Part shown: piece by piece, positions 8,000 to 16,848 of the stretch | How the letters are laid out: every line of letters begins with the position of its first letter | Numbering within the stretch: position 1 is the stretch's first letter | DNA from: Streptomyces sp. NBC_00162 | GTDB taxonomy: Bacteria > Actinomycetota > Actinomycetes > Streptomycetales > Streptomycetaceae | Reading direction: 5' to 3' | DNA: 64,000 bases | Assembly (NCBI RefSeq): GCF_024611995.1 | Contig: NZ_CP102509.1 | Location: 6,572,001-6,636,000 of the forward strand | Translations under genes and position numbers: made by a program | Notes under the pieces: generated by a model | The model's input: only the letters and a program-made list of their open reading frames with translations | What the model was told of the DNA's origin: nothing | Databases searched by the model: none

Positions 8000-9394
8000 A
8001 TGCTGACCCCCGCCGGGCCGGTCCCGTCCCCGGGCGCCGGCGGTGGCGGCGCCGGCCAGGGCGTGGTCCTGCACCCGGCCGATCCGCTCACCGCGCTCGC
8101 GCACGGGATCGGGTCCCAGCACGATCTGCCCATCTCTCCCTTCTACGCCTTCGCCGGTGCCTTCGCCGCACTCTTCGTCTCGTTCCTCGCACTGGGCCTG
8201 CTCTGGTCCACCTCCCGATTCCGCGGCGACCACTCAGGTCGCGCCCTGCCCGCCGCCCTCCAGCGGGCCGCCGACGCACCCGCCACCCGCACCGCCCTGC
8301 GCGGACTCGGCCTCGCCCTCGCCCTCGCCGTCCTCCTTCACCTCCTCCTCGGTCCCGACGACCCCGCGCACAACCCCGCTCCCGGCGCCGTCTACGTCCT
8401 CTTCTGGGTCGGACTCGTCCCCGCCTCCCTTCTCCTCGGCCCGGTCTGGCGCCTGCTCAACCCGCTCCGCACCCTGCACCGCCTGCTCAACCGGGCCTTC
8501 CGCCACCGCAACCCCGACCCCCGCAACCCCGACCACCGGCCTCCCGGCCGCCCCCTTCCCGCCCGGCTCGGCCAGTGGCCCGCGGCCGCCGGGCTGTTCG
8601 CCTTCACCTGGCTCGAGCTCGTCGCTCCCGATCCCGCATCCACCACCACCCTCCTCACAGCCATCGCCGCCTACGCCACCGCCCACCTCCTGCTCGCCGC
8701 ACGCTTCGGCGAGCGCTGGTTCGACGACGCGGACGCCTTCGAGGCGTACTCCGCCCTTCTGGCCCGCCTCTCCCCCCTCGGCCGTCGAAGCGACGGTCGC
8801 CTGGTCCTCCGTAACCCCTTCCACGGACTCGACGCGACGCCCGAGCGGCCCGGACTCGTCGCCACCGTCTGCGTCCTGCTCGGCTCCACCGCCTACGACG
8901 GCTTCTCCGACAACCCCTCCTGGATCAACGTCCTCCAGACCTCCCCCCTCGGCCGCACCCCCACGGCCACGCTCGGACTGCTCGCTTCCGTCGCCCTCGT
9001 CGCCACCCTGTACTGCCTGTGCGCGGCGGCCACCCGCCTCGTCAGCGGCCCGCACCCCGGCCCGCTGACCGCCTTCGCGCACTCACTCGCACCGATCGCA
9101 CTCGGCTATCTCATCGCCCACTACTTCTCCCTTCTGGTAACCGAAGGACCACGCACAGTAAGCATGGCACTCGGCACTGACAACGCCCCCGAACCCGCTC
9201 CGCCCCTGGGCCCGGGCGGACTCGCCGCCCTCCAGGTCATCGCCGTCGTCACCGGCCACGTACTGGGCGTCGTCGCCGCCCACGACCGGTCCGTACGCCT
9301 CTTCCCGCCCGCGAAGGCCGTGGCCGGCCAACTGCCGCTGCTCGCGCTGATGATCACGTACACCATCGGCGGGCTGAGCCTCCTGCTGAACTGA
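8000..9394 (+). CDS. Polytopic membrane protein of unknown function
   Basis: A 464-residue integral membrane protein with about ten hydrophobic segments (for example FYAFAGAFAALFVSFLALGL near residue 50, YVLFWVGLVPASLLLGPVW near 130, GLLASVALVATLYCLCAA near 330). Conserved-looking loops include GPVWRLLNPLRTLHRLLNR and GFSDNPSWINVLQTSPLGR. ATG 8000 is used because an ATG at 7905 lies in another frame that soon ends; this leaves a 91-base gap after the lipoprotein gene. It probably belongs to the same operon. I do not recognise the family. A C-terminal HxRSVRLFPPAKAV loop precedes the last segment. Confidence 0.7.
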   Translation: MLTPAGPVPSPGAGGGGAGQGVVLHPADPLTALAHGIGSQHDLPISPFYAFAGAFAALFVSFLALGLLWSTSRFRGDHSGRALPAALQRAADAPATRTALRGLGLALALAVLLHLLLGPDDPAHNPAPGAVYVLFWVGLVPASLLLGPVWRLLNPLRTLHRLLNRAFRHRNPDPRNPDHRPPGRPLPARLGQWPAAAGLFAFTWLELVAPDPASTTTLLTAIAAYATAHLLLAARFGERWFDDADAFEAYSALLARLSPLGRRSDGRLVLRNPFHGLDATPERPGLVATVCVLLGSTAYDGFSDNPSWINVLQTSPLGRTPTATLGLLASVALVATLYCLCAAATRLVSGPHPGPLTAFAHSLAPIALGYLIAHYFSLLVTEGPRTVSMALGTDNAPEPAPPLGPGGLAALQVIAVVTGHVLGVVAAHDRSVRLFPPAKAVAGQLPLLALMITYTIGGLSLLLN

Positions 9395-9425
9395 GCCCCC
9401 GCTCGACAGAGAAGCAAGGAACGGC

Positions 9426-10049
9426 ATGATGGACCCCGTGCCTCCCGCCCACTCCCTGCGCCGCACCCCCATCCAGCAGCGCAGCGCCGACCGGCTCGCC
9501 CGGATCCTCGACGCCTGCGCCGAACTGCTCGACGAGACCGGGTACGAGAACCTCAGCACCCGCGCCGTCGCCCTGCGCGCCGGCGTGCCGATCGGTTCGG
9601 TCTACCGCTTCTTCGGCAACAAGCGGGCCATGGCCATCGCTCTCGCCCACCGCAACCTGGACCGCTACGCCGACGGCATCGCGGACCGCCTCGCCGACCT
9701 CCCCGCCACCCACTGGCGGCCCGTCGTCGACGCCGTACTGGACGAGTACCTGGCCATGAAGCGGAGCGTTCCCGGCTTCGCCCTCGTCGACTTCGGCGTG
9801 CCCGCGCCGCCGCCCGAGGGTCCGGAGGCCGACCCCAACAACCTGGTCGCCGCCCGCCTCACCGAACTGCTCTGCGCACACCTCGAGCTGACCCCCGACG
9901 CCACCCTGCGGCGGGCCGTCCTCGTCGCCGTAGAGGCCACGGACGCGCTGATCCAACTGGCCTTCCGGTCCGACCCGGCAGGCGATCCCGGCATCGTCGC
10001 CGAGACCCGGGCGATGATGCACGCCTACCTGGCCCGCGTGCTGGACTGA
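9426..10049 (+). CDS. TetR/AcrR family transcriptional regulator
   Basis: A 207-residue regulator with helix-turn-helix at residues ~20-70 (RLARILDACAELLDETGYEN, VALRAGVPIGSVYRFFGNKR) and a C-terminal ligand domain containing the short loop PAPPPEGPEADPNN. ATG 9426 follows AAGGA 7-11 bases upstream. It follows the membrane protein gene by 31 bases and may be co-transcribed with the three-gene group, or control the oxidoreductase gene downstream. No ligand can be inferred. Confidence 0.85.
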   Translation: MMDPVPPAHSLRRTPIQQRSADRLARILDACAELLDETGYENLSTRAVALRAGVPIGSVYRFFGNKRAMAIALAHRNLDRYADGIADRLADLPATHWRPVVDAVLDEYLAMKRSVPGFALVDFGVPAPPPEGPEADPNNLVAARLTELLCAHLELTPDATLRRAVLVAVEATDALIQLAFRSDPAGDPGIVAETRAMMHAYLARVLD

Positions 10050-10180
10050 CCCCCGGTCCCAGCCCCGGCCCCGTTCCCGTCGCGGTCCCCGGCCCCGTAC
10101 CCGCTCGACCCTCGACGTTCCCACCCGACCTCGCCGCCCGTCGCGCCGACTGGCGCCCGCAGACCCCTCCCCTCCGTCCC

Positions 10181-10194
10181 TACCGGTCGGTATG
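10181..10194. promoter_or_regulatory. Short palindrome TACCG-GT-CGGTA upstream of the molybdo-oxidoreductase
   Basis: The site lies ~55 bases before the start at 10246. Its right part GTCGGTATG (10186-10194) is identical to the right arm of the palindrome at 30704-30712. It could be a TetR operator, either of the TetR just upstream or of the one at 27661. Confidence 0.4.
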
Positions 10195-10245
10195 CTCGGG
10201 TGCGCCCGCGTGCCCGTGCCGCAGCCTGCCGTCCCTGGAGGGCCC

Positions 10246-12555
10246 ATGCCCCGCACCGCCCTGCGCATCTGCCCCTTGTGCGAAGCCACCTGCGGCCTCA
10301 CCCTCACCATCGCGGGCGCCGCCGTCACCGGCGCTCGCGGCGACCGCGAGGACGTCTTCAGCCGCGGTTTCATCTGCCCCAAGGGCGCCGCCTTCGGAGC
10401 ACTCGACTCCGACCCCGACCGGCTGCGCACCCCCCTCGTCCGACGGGGCGGCCGGCTCCAGGAGGCGACCTGGGAGGAGGCCTTCGACACCATCGCCGCC
10501 GCCGTCCCCGCCCTCGTCCGGGAGTACGGGCCCCAGGCGGTCGGTGTCGTCCTCGGCAACCCGAACGTCCACACCATGGCCGGCGCGCTGTACCCGCCCC
10601 TGCTCCTCAAGGCCCTCGGGACCAGCAACATCTTCACCGCCAGCACGCTCGACCAGATGCCCAAACACGTCTCCAGCGGGCTGCTCTTCGGTGACCCCTT
10701 CGCCATCCCCGTCCCCGACCTCGACCGCACCGACTTCCTGCTCCTCCTCGGTGCCAACCCGGTCGAGTCCAACGGCTCCCTGTGCACCGCCCCCGACTTC
10801 CCGGGGCGGCTCAAGGCCCTGCGTGCCCGCGGCGGCACCCTGGTCGTCGTCGACCCCCGCCGCACCCGCACCGCCAAGCTCGCCGACCGCCACCTCGCGC
10901 CGCGCCCCGGCAGTGACGCGCTGCTGCTCGCCGCCCTCGCGCACACGCTGATCGAGGAGAAGCTCGCGGCCCCCGGCACGCTGGAGGAACACACCGACGG
11001 ACTCGGGGAACTCGCCGCCGCGCTCGGGAGTTTCACTCCTGAGGCCGTAGCACCCGCCTGCGACCTCCCGGCTGCCGAGATCCGCACCCTCGCCCGCGAT
11101 CTCGCGGCCGCCCCCACCGCTGCCGTCTACGCACGGATCGGCAGCTGCACCGTCGAGTACGGCACGCTCGCCAGCTGGCTGGTCGACGTACTGAACATCC
11201 TCACCGGCAACCTCGACCGGCCCGGCGGGGCCCTCTTCCCGCTCTCCGCGACGGCCCCCGCGCCCCGGCCCGCCGGTCCCGGCAAGGGGTTCGCCCTCGG
11301 CCGCTGGGCGAGCCGGGTCAGCGGTCACCCCGAGGCCAAGGGCGAACTCCCCATCGCCGCCCTCGCGGAGGAGATCGAGACCCCGGGCGACGGGCGGATC
11401 CGGGTGCTGCTCGCCATCGCCGCCAACCCCGTCCTGTCCGCACCCGACGGCGACCGGCTCGACCGGGCGCTGGCCGGCCTCGACTTCATGGTCTCCGTCG
11501 ACCCCTACCTGAACGAGACCTCACGCCACGCCCACGTCGTGCTGCCCCCGCCGCCGCCCTCCCAGAGCGCGCACTTCGACTTCGCGTTCAACGGGTTCGC
11601 CGTACGCAACCAGGCCCGCTACTCGCGCGCCGCCATCGCGCTGGAGGAGGGGCGGATGGACGAGTGCGAGATCCATGCGCGGCTGATCCTCGCCGTCTCC
11701 GGCCTGCACGGATCCGCCGATCCGACCGGTGTCGACGAACTGGCCATCGGGTCCGCCCTGGCCAAGGAGACCGCCGCTGCGCACTCCCCGCTGCACGGGC
11801 AGGACCCGGCCCGCCTCGCGGGCCTGCTCACCGGGGAGAGCGGCCCCGAGCGGCGGCTCGACCTGATGCTCCGCATCGGGCCGTACGGAGACCGCTTCGG
11901 CGTCGCCGCTGCCGAGACCGCTGCCGCCGCCGACACAACTGCCACCACCGCCGCCGACACAGCTGTCGGCACCGCTGCCGGTACCGCCGTGGACGGGCTG
12001 AGCCTGGAGCGGCTGCGCGCGCACCCGCACGGCATCGACCTGGGCCCGCTGCGGCCCCGGCTCCCGGGCGTGCTGAAGACCCGCAGCGGCAGGATCGAGC
12101 TGCTCCCGGACCCGATCGCGGCCGAGCTCCCCAGGCTGCGCGCGACGCTCGCCGACCGCCCCGCCGCCCTGGTGCTCGTGGGCCGCCGCCATCTGCGGTC
12201 CAACAACAGCTGGTTGCACAACGTCCCGGCCCTCACCGGAGGTTCCAACCGGTGCACCCTCCAGGTCCACCCGCAGGACGCGGACCGGCTGGGGCTCACC
12301 GACGGAGGCCGGGCCAGGATCACCGCCGACGGCGGCAGCCTGGAGGTTCCCGTGGAGGTCACCGACACCCTGCGCACCGGAGTCGTGAGCCTCCCGCACG
12401 GCTGGGGCCACGACCGCGCGGGGGCTCGGCTCTCGGTGGCCTCCGCCACACCCGGCGCCAACGTCAACCAGCTGCTCGACGGCACCCGGCTCGACCCGCT
12501 GTCGGGCACGGCCGTGCTCAACGGCTTCCCCGTCGCGCTCACGCCCCTGCCCTGA
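10246..12555 (+). CDS. Molybdopterin-dependent oxidoreductase (formate dehydrogenase/nitrate reductase superfamily)
   Basis: A 769-residue enzyme of the DMSO-reductase superfamily. It begins with an iron-sulfur motif C9-x2-C12-x3-C16-x27-C44 (CPLCEATC ... GFICPKG), followed by the bis-MGD-binding region and a C-terminal molydopterin dinucleotide domain (LVGRRHLRSNNSWLHN, LSLPHGWGH-like SLPHGWGH). The region where Cys, SeCys or Ser would bind molybdenum reads STLDQMPKHVSS, so the metal ligand is unclear. A Thr/Ala-rich insert near residues 555-585 is low complexity. ATG 10246 is chosen over an earlier ATG at 10192 because GGAGG precedes it and the family begins near the first Cys. No partner electron-transfer subunit is adjacent, so the substrate is unknown. 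Confidence 0.88.
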   Translation: MPRTALRICPLCEATCGLTLTIAGAAVTGARGDREDVFSRGFICPKGAAFGALDSDPDRLRTPLVRRGGRLQEATWEEAFDTIAAAVPALVREYGPQAVGVVLGNPNVHTMAGALYPPLLLKALGTSNIFTASTLDQMPKHVSSGLLFGDPFAIPVPDLDRTDFLLLLGANPVESNGSLCTAPDFPGRLKALRARGGTLVVVDPRRTRTAKLADRHLAPRPGSDALLLAALAHTLIEEKLAAPGTLEEHTDGLGELAAALGSFTPEAVAPACDLPAAEIRTLARDLAAAPTAAVYARIGSCTVEYGTLASWLVDVLNILTGNLDRPGGALFPLSATAPAPRPAGPGKGFALGRWASRVSGHPEAKGELPIAALAEEIETPGDGRIRVLLAIAANPVLSAPDGDRLDRALAGLDFMVSVDPYLNETSRHAHVVLPPPPPSQSAHFDFAFNGFAVRNQARYSRAAIALEEGRMDECEIHARLILAVSGLHGSADPTGVDELAIGSALAKETAAAHSPLHGQDPARLAGLLTGESGPERRLDLMLRIGPYGDRFGVAAAETAAAADTTATTAADTAVGTAAGTAVDGLSLERLRAHPHGIDLGPLRPRLPGVLKTRSGRIELLPDPIAAELPRLRATLADRPAALVLVGRRHLRSNNSWLHNVPALTGGSNRCTLQVHPQDADRLGLTDGGRARITADGGSLEVPVEVTDTLRTGVVSLPHGWGHDRAGARLSVASATPGANVNQLLDGTRLDPLSGTAVLNGFPVALTPLP

Positions 12556-12628
12556 GCTGGGGTTTTGCTCGTATTGCTCACGCGTTGACGTCTTGTTGGC
12601 GCAAGGAGGAGGCACCTACGTTCCCACC

Positions 12629-14116
12629 ATGCTGACCATCCTCGGTTTCGCCATGATCGCGACCTTCCTGGTTCTGATCATGCTGAAGAAAATGTCGCCC
12701 ATCGCGGCGCTCGTCCTCATCCCCGCGCTCTTCTGCGTGTTCGCAGGAAAGGGCGCCCATCTCGGCGACTACGTCATCGACGGCGTCGGCAAACTCGCGC
12801 CGACCGCCGCCATGCTGATGTTCGCCATCGTCTACTTCGGCGTGATGATCGACGTCGGCCTCTTCGACCCGATCGTGCGCGGCATCCTGCGCTTCTGCAA
12901 GGCAGACCCGATGCGCGTGGTCGTCGGCACCGCCGTCCTCGCCGCGATCGTCTCGCTCGACGGAGACGGATCGACCACCTTCATGATCACCGTCTCGGCG
13001 ATGTACCCGCTGTACAAGCGGCTCGGGCTGAGCCTGGTGGTCATGACGGGCGTCGCGGCCACCGCCAACGGCGTCATGAACACCCTGCCCTGGGGCGGCC
13101 CCACGGCCCGCGCCGCCACCGCCCTCAAGCTCGACGCCGGCGACATCTTCGTCCCGATGATCCCCGCCCTCGCGATGGGTCTGGTCTGCGTGTTCGTCCT
13201 GGCGTACGTCCTCGGCGTGAAGGAGCGCCGCCGGGTCGGCCTCCTGGTCATGCCCGAGGACGACGCCGCCACCGCCACCGGCACGGCCACCGTCATCGAG
13301 CACGCCCCGGAGACCGAGTCCGCGCTGGTCGCCGCCGGCACGGGCACCTCCGCCGCAGGCCCCGCAGGCCCGGCAGCTCCGGCAGGCCCCGCCGGTACGC
13401 CGGCCACCGCCACCGGCGGGTCCGGGCCCGCCGGCCCGGCCGCCCCGGCCGGCGCCGCCGCCTCCGAGGACGGATTCCAGGGCCTCGATCCCCACCGCGC
13501 CACGCTGCGTCCGCGCCTGTACTGGTTCAACGCCGGTCTCACCATCGCCCTGCTCACCGCGATGATCATGGAACTGCTGCCCATCCCGGTGCTGTTCCTG
13601 CTCGGCGCCGCCCTCGCCCTCACCGTCAACTTCCCGCACATGCCCGACCAGAAGGCGCGGATCGCCGCCCACGCCGACAACGTCCTCAACGTCGCCGGCA
13701 TGGTCTTCGCCGCCGCCGTCTTCACAGGCGTCCTCTCCGGCACCGGCATGGTCAAGCACATGGCCGACTGGCTCGTCGGCGCCATCCCCGAGGGCATGGG
13801 CCCCCACATGGCGCTGGTCACCGGCCTGCTCAGCCTGCCCCTGACCTACTTCATGTCCAACGACGGCTTCTACTTCGGCGTGCTCCCCGTCCTCGCCGAG
13901 GCCGGCGCCGCCCACGGGGTCTCCCCGCTCGAGATCGCCCGCGCCTCCCTGGTCGGGCAGGCCCTGCACATGTCGAGCCCGCTGGTTCCGGCCGTCTACG
14001 TCCTCGTCGGCATGGCCAAGGTCGAGTTCGGCGACCACACCCGCTTCACCGTGAAATGGGCGGCTCTGACCTCCCTCGTGGTCCTCGCGGCGGGGATGCT
14101 TTTCGGCATCATCTGA
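12629..14116 (+). CDS. CitMHS-type citrate-metal symporter
   Basis: A 495-residue membrane transporter. It matches the CitMHS family, which takes up citrate complexed with divalent metals by proton symport: N-terminal MLTILGFAMIATFLVLIMLK, the conserved SLDGDGSTTFMI and NGVMNTLPWGGPTARAA motifs, and about eleven hydrophobic segments. Residues ~215-285 are a Pro/Ala/Gly-rich cytoplasmic loop unusual in length. The ATG at 12629 has its AGGAGG about 17 bases upstream, farther than usual, but no better in-frame start exists. No citrate two-component system is adjacent. Confidence 0.9.
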   Translation: MLTILGFAMIATFLVLIMLKKMSPIAALVLIPALFCVFAGKGAHLGDYVIDGVGKLAPTAAMLMFAIVYFGVMIDVGLFDPIVRGILRFCKADPMRVVVGTAVLAAIVSLDGDGSTTFMITVSAMYPLYKRLGLSLVVMTGVAATANGVMNTLPWGGPTARAATALKLDAGDIFVPMIPALAMGLVCVFVLAYVLGVKERRRVGLLVMPEDDAATATGTATVIEHAPETESALVAAGTGTSAAGPAGPAAPAGPAGTPATATGGSGPAGPAAPAGAAASEDGFQGLDPHRATLRPRLYWFNAGLTIALLTAMIMELLPIPVLFLLGAALALTVNFPHMPDQKARIAAHADNVLNVAGMVFAAAVFTGVLSGTGMVKHMADWLVGAIPEGMGPHMALVTGLLSLPLTYFMSNDGFYFGVLPVLAEAGAAHGVSPLEIARASLVGQALHMSSPLVPAVYVLVGMAKVEFGDHTRFTVKWAALTSLVVLAAGMLFGII

Positions 14117-14140
14117 TCCCGGCCGCGCCTGGCGCGCCGA

Positions 14141-14159
14141 AAACTACCGACGCTAGTTT
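14141..14159. promoter_or_regulatory. TetR-type operator before the aldehyde dehydrogenase operon
   Basis: A perfect inverted repeat AAACTA-CCGACGC-TAGTTT. A nearly identical site (AAACTA-CCGGTGC-TAGTTA) lies at 17522-17540 between the TetR gene and the acyl-CoA dehydrogenase. The shared sequence indicates one regulator for both operons. Confidence 0.75.
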
Positions 14160-14214
14160 GTAGGGTGTCCGCGAGGTCAGGTCTACACGCTGGTGCGTGC
14201 TCGGGAGGAATGCC

Positions 14215-15627
14215 ATGAAGGCCCACGACGGGATGTACATCGGCGGTGCCTGGCGGCCCGCCGCCGGACGCGACCGGATCGAGGTCGTCAACCCGGCCGA
14301 CGAGCAGGTCATCGCCGAGGTCCCGGCCGGCAGCGCCGACGACGTGGACGCTGCCGTACGAGCCGCCCGCGCGGCCCTTCCCGGCTGGGCCGCCACGGCT
14401 CCGGCCGAGCGGGCAGCCCTGATCGGCGCGCTCCGGGACGTGCTGCTCGCCCGCAAGGGCGAGATCGCCCAGACCATCACCGCCGAACTCGGCTCCCCGC
14501 TGGGCTTCTCGGAGATGGTCCAGGTCGGGGCGCCGATCGCCGTGGCCTCCTCCTACGCCGAGCTCGGGGCCTCGTACGCCTTCGAGGAGCGGCTCGGCAA
14601 CTCCACCGTGCTGCTCGAGCCGATCGGTGTGGTCGGGGCCATCACGCCCTGGAACTACCCGCTGCACCAAGTCGTTGCAAAGGTGGCACCCGCTCTCGCC
14701 GCCGGCTGCACCCTCGTCCTCAAGCCGGCCGAGGACACCCCGCTGACCGCACAGCTCTTCGCCGAAGCCGTGCACGAGGCGGGCATCCCGGCCGGAGTCT
14801 TCAACCTGGTGACCGGAACCGGTCCGGTCGCCGGGCAGGCCCTGGCCGCGCACGAGGGAGTCGACCTCGTCTCCTTCACCGGCTCGACCGCTGTCGGCAA
14901 GCAGATCGGCGCCACGGCCGGCGCCGCCGTCAAGCGGGTCGCCCTCGAGCTGGGCGGAAAATCGGCCAATGTCATCCTGCCCGGGGCCGACCTGGCCAAG
15001 GCCGTCGCCACCGGCGTGGGCCACGTCATGAACAACACCGGCCAGAGCTGCAACGCGCTCACCCGCATGCTCGTCCACCGGGACCAGTACGAGGAGGCCG
15101 TCTCGCTCGCGGCCGCCGCCGTCGCCACGTACCCCAGCGGCGACCCCACCGACCCGGCCACCCGCCTGGGCCCGGTCGTCAACGCCAAGCAGCACGAGCG
15201 CGTGCGCGGATACATCGCCAAGGGCGTCGAGGAAGGCGCGCGCCTCGTCGCCGGCGGCCCCGACGCACCGCACGAGCGGGGGTACTTCGTCGCCCCGACC
15301 GTGTTCGCCGACGTCACGCCCGAGATGACCATCGCCCAGGAGGAGATCTTCGGCCCCGTGCTGTCGATCCTCCCCTACGAGGACGAGGAGGACGCGCTGC
15401 GCATCGCCAACGGAACCGTCTACGGCCTGGGCGGCGCGGTCTGGGCCGCGGACGAGGAGACGGCCGTGGCCTTCGCCCGCCGCATGGACACCGGACAGGT
15501 GGACATCAACGGCGGCCGCTTCAACGTGCTCGCGCCCTTCGGCGGCTACAAGCAGTCGGGCGTCGGCCGCGAACTGGGGCCGCACGGCCTGGCGGAGTAC
15601 CTCCAGACCAAGTCCCTGCAGTTCTGA
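14215..15627 (+). CDS. NAD(P)-dependent aldehyde dehydrogenase
   Basis: A 470-residue ALDH-superfamily enzyme that oxidises an aldehyde to its acid. The catalytic residues are E245 in ELGGKSANVI and C279 in NTGQSCNAL; the cofactor motif GAITPWNYPLHQ is present. ATG 14215 follows GGGAGGAA at 14203-14210. The next gene, an alcohol dehydrogenase, begins 17 bases after the stop, so the pair would convert an alcohol to an acid in two steps. The operator at 14141-14159 suggests control by the TetR at 16849-17493. The substrate is not evident. Confidence 0.93.
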   Translation: MKAHDGMYIGGAWRPAAGRDRIEVVNPADEQVIAEVPAGSADDVDAAVRAARAALPGWAATAPAERAALIGALRDVLLARKGEIAQTITAELGSPLGFSEMVQVGAPIAVASSYAELGASYAFEERLGNSTVLLEPIGVVGAITPWNYPLHQVVAKVAPALAAGCTLVLKPAEDTPLTAQLFAEAVHEAGIPAGVFNLVTGTGPVAGQALAAHEGVDLVSFTGSTAVGKQIGATAGAAVKRVALELGGKSANVILPGADLAKAVATGVGHVMNNTGQSCNALTRMLVHRDQYEEAVSLAAAAVATYPSGDPTDPATRLGPVVNAKQHERVRGYIAKGVEEGARLVAGGPDAPHERGYFVAPTVFADVTPEMTIAQEEIFGPVLSILPYEDEEDALRIANGTVYGLGGAVWAADEETAVAFARRMDTGQVDINGGRFNVLAPFGGYKQSGVGRELGPHGLAEYLQTKSLQF

Positions 15628-15644
15628 ACACGGAGACGACGACC

Positions 15645-16724
15645 ATGGTCCGCGCCGCCATCCTGCCCGCCGTCGGAGCCCCGCTCGAGATACGGGAGAT
15701 CGTGCTGCCCGATCCCGGCCCCGGGCAGGTCCGGGTCAGGCTCACCGCAGCCGGGGTCTGCCACTCCGACCTCTCCCTCACCAACGGCACCATGCGGGTG
15801 CCCGTCCCCGCCGTCCTCGGCCACGAGGGCGCGGGTACGGTCCTCGCCGTCGGGGAGGGCGTGGCCCACGTCGCCCCCGGCGACGGGGTGGTGCTCAACT
15901 GGGCCCCGTCCTGCGGGGAGTGCCACCACTGCTCCATAGGCGAGGTCTGGCTCTGCGCCAACGCGCTCACGGGCGTCGGAGCCGTCTACGCGCACGACGC
16001 GCAGGGCACCGAGCTGCACCCGGGGCTGAACGTGGCCGCGTTCGCCGAGGAGACCGTCGTCGCGGCCAACTGCGTGCTGCCCGCGCCCGCCGGTATACCG
16101 CTCGCCGAGGCCGCCCTGCTCGGCTGCGCGGTCCTCACCGGCTACGGCGCCGTCCATCACAGCGCCCAGGTCCGCCCGGGCGAGTCGGTGGCCGTGTTCG
16201 GCGTCGGCGGGGTCGGCCTGGCCGCCCTCCAGGCGGCCCGGATCGCCCAGGCGGGCCCCATCGTCGCCGTCGACGTCTCCCCGGCCAAGGAGGAACTGGC
16301 GCGGGCGGCGGGAGCCACCGACTTCGTGCTCGCCTCCGACACCACCGCCAAGCAGATGCGCGCGCTGACCGGCGGCCAGGGCGCGGACGTCGCCGTGGAG
16401 TGCGTCGGCCGGGCGGAGACCATCCGCGGAGCCTGGGAATCCACCCGCCGCGGCGGCCGCACCACGGTCGTCGGCATCGGCGGAAAGGACCAGCAGGTCA
16501 CCTTCCACGCGCTGGAGATCTTCCACTTCGCCCGCACCCTCACCGGCTGCGTCTACGGCAACAGCGACCCCGCCCGCGACCTCCCGGTCATCGCCGAACA
16601 CGTCCGCGCGGGCCGCCTCGACCTCGGCGCCCTCGTCACCGACCGCATCACCCTCGACGGCATCCCGGCCGCCTTCGACGCCATGCTGGCGGGCAAGGGC
16701 GGCCGCTCCCTGGTCGTCTTCTAG
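15645..16724 (+). CDS. Zinc-dependent alcohol dehydrogenase (MDR family)
   Basis: A 359-residue medium-chain dehydrogenase. Catalytic zinc ligands are found in GVCHSDLSL and GHEGAGTVL; the structural zinc site is C-GE-C-HH-C-SIGEVWL-C. The nucleotide-binding motif is AVFGVGGVGLAALQAA followed by VDVSPAKEELA, suggesting NAD. It resembles class III/mycothiol- or NDMA-dependent alcohol dehydrogenases in its CxxCxxCx7C loop and HHSAQV segment. It is the second gene of the operon with the aldehyde dehydrogenase and ends at a long hairpin shared with the convergent TetR gene. Confidence 0.92.
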   Translation: MVRAAILPAVGAPLEIREIVLPDPGPGQVRVRLTAAGVCHSDLSLTNGTMRVPVPAVLGHEGAGTVLAVGEGVAHVAPGDGVVLNWAPSCGECHHCSIGEVWLCANALTGVGAVYAHDAQGTELHPGLNVAAFAEETVVAANCVLPAPAGIPLAEAALLGCAVLTGYGAVHHSAQVRPGESVAVFGVGGVGLAALQAARIAQAGPIVAVDVSPAKEELARAAGATDFVLASDTTAKQMRALTGGQGADVAVECVGRAETIRGAWESTRRGGRTTVVGIGGKDQQVTFHALEIFHFARTLTGCVYGNSDPARDLPVIAEHVRAGRLDLGALVTDRITLDGIPAAFDAMLAGKGGRSLVVF

Positions 16725-16743
16725 GGCCTGTCCGCGTCGCCGC

Positions 16744-16773
16744 CGGCCCGGCCGACCTCAGTCGGCCGGGCCG
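16744..16773. terminator. Bidirectional hairpin terminator
   Basis: Perfect 13-bp stem (CGGCCCGGCCGAC at 16744-16756, GTCGGCCGGGCCG at 16761-16773) with loop CTCA, between the convergent alcohol dehydrogenase and TetR genes. No T-run follows, as is usual in streptomycetes. Confidence 0.75.
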
Positions 16774-16848
16774 TCAGCCTCTGCTCGCCCCGCGCCCCTC
16801 GCTCCGCGCCCGCACGTACCGCCGCGATCAGTTCGGTGCCGTGCTGTG

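Noticed and set aside
7905-8006. ATG overlapping the lipoprotein stop as start of the membrane protein
   Set aside because: This frame reaches a stop near 8006; the membrane protein is in another frame starting at ATG 8000.
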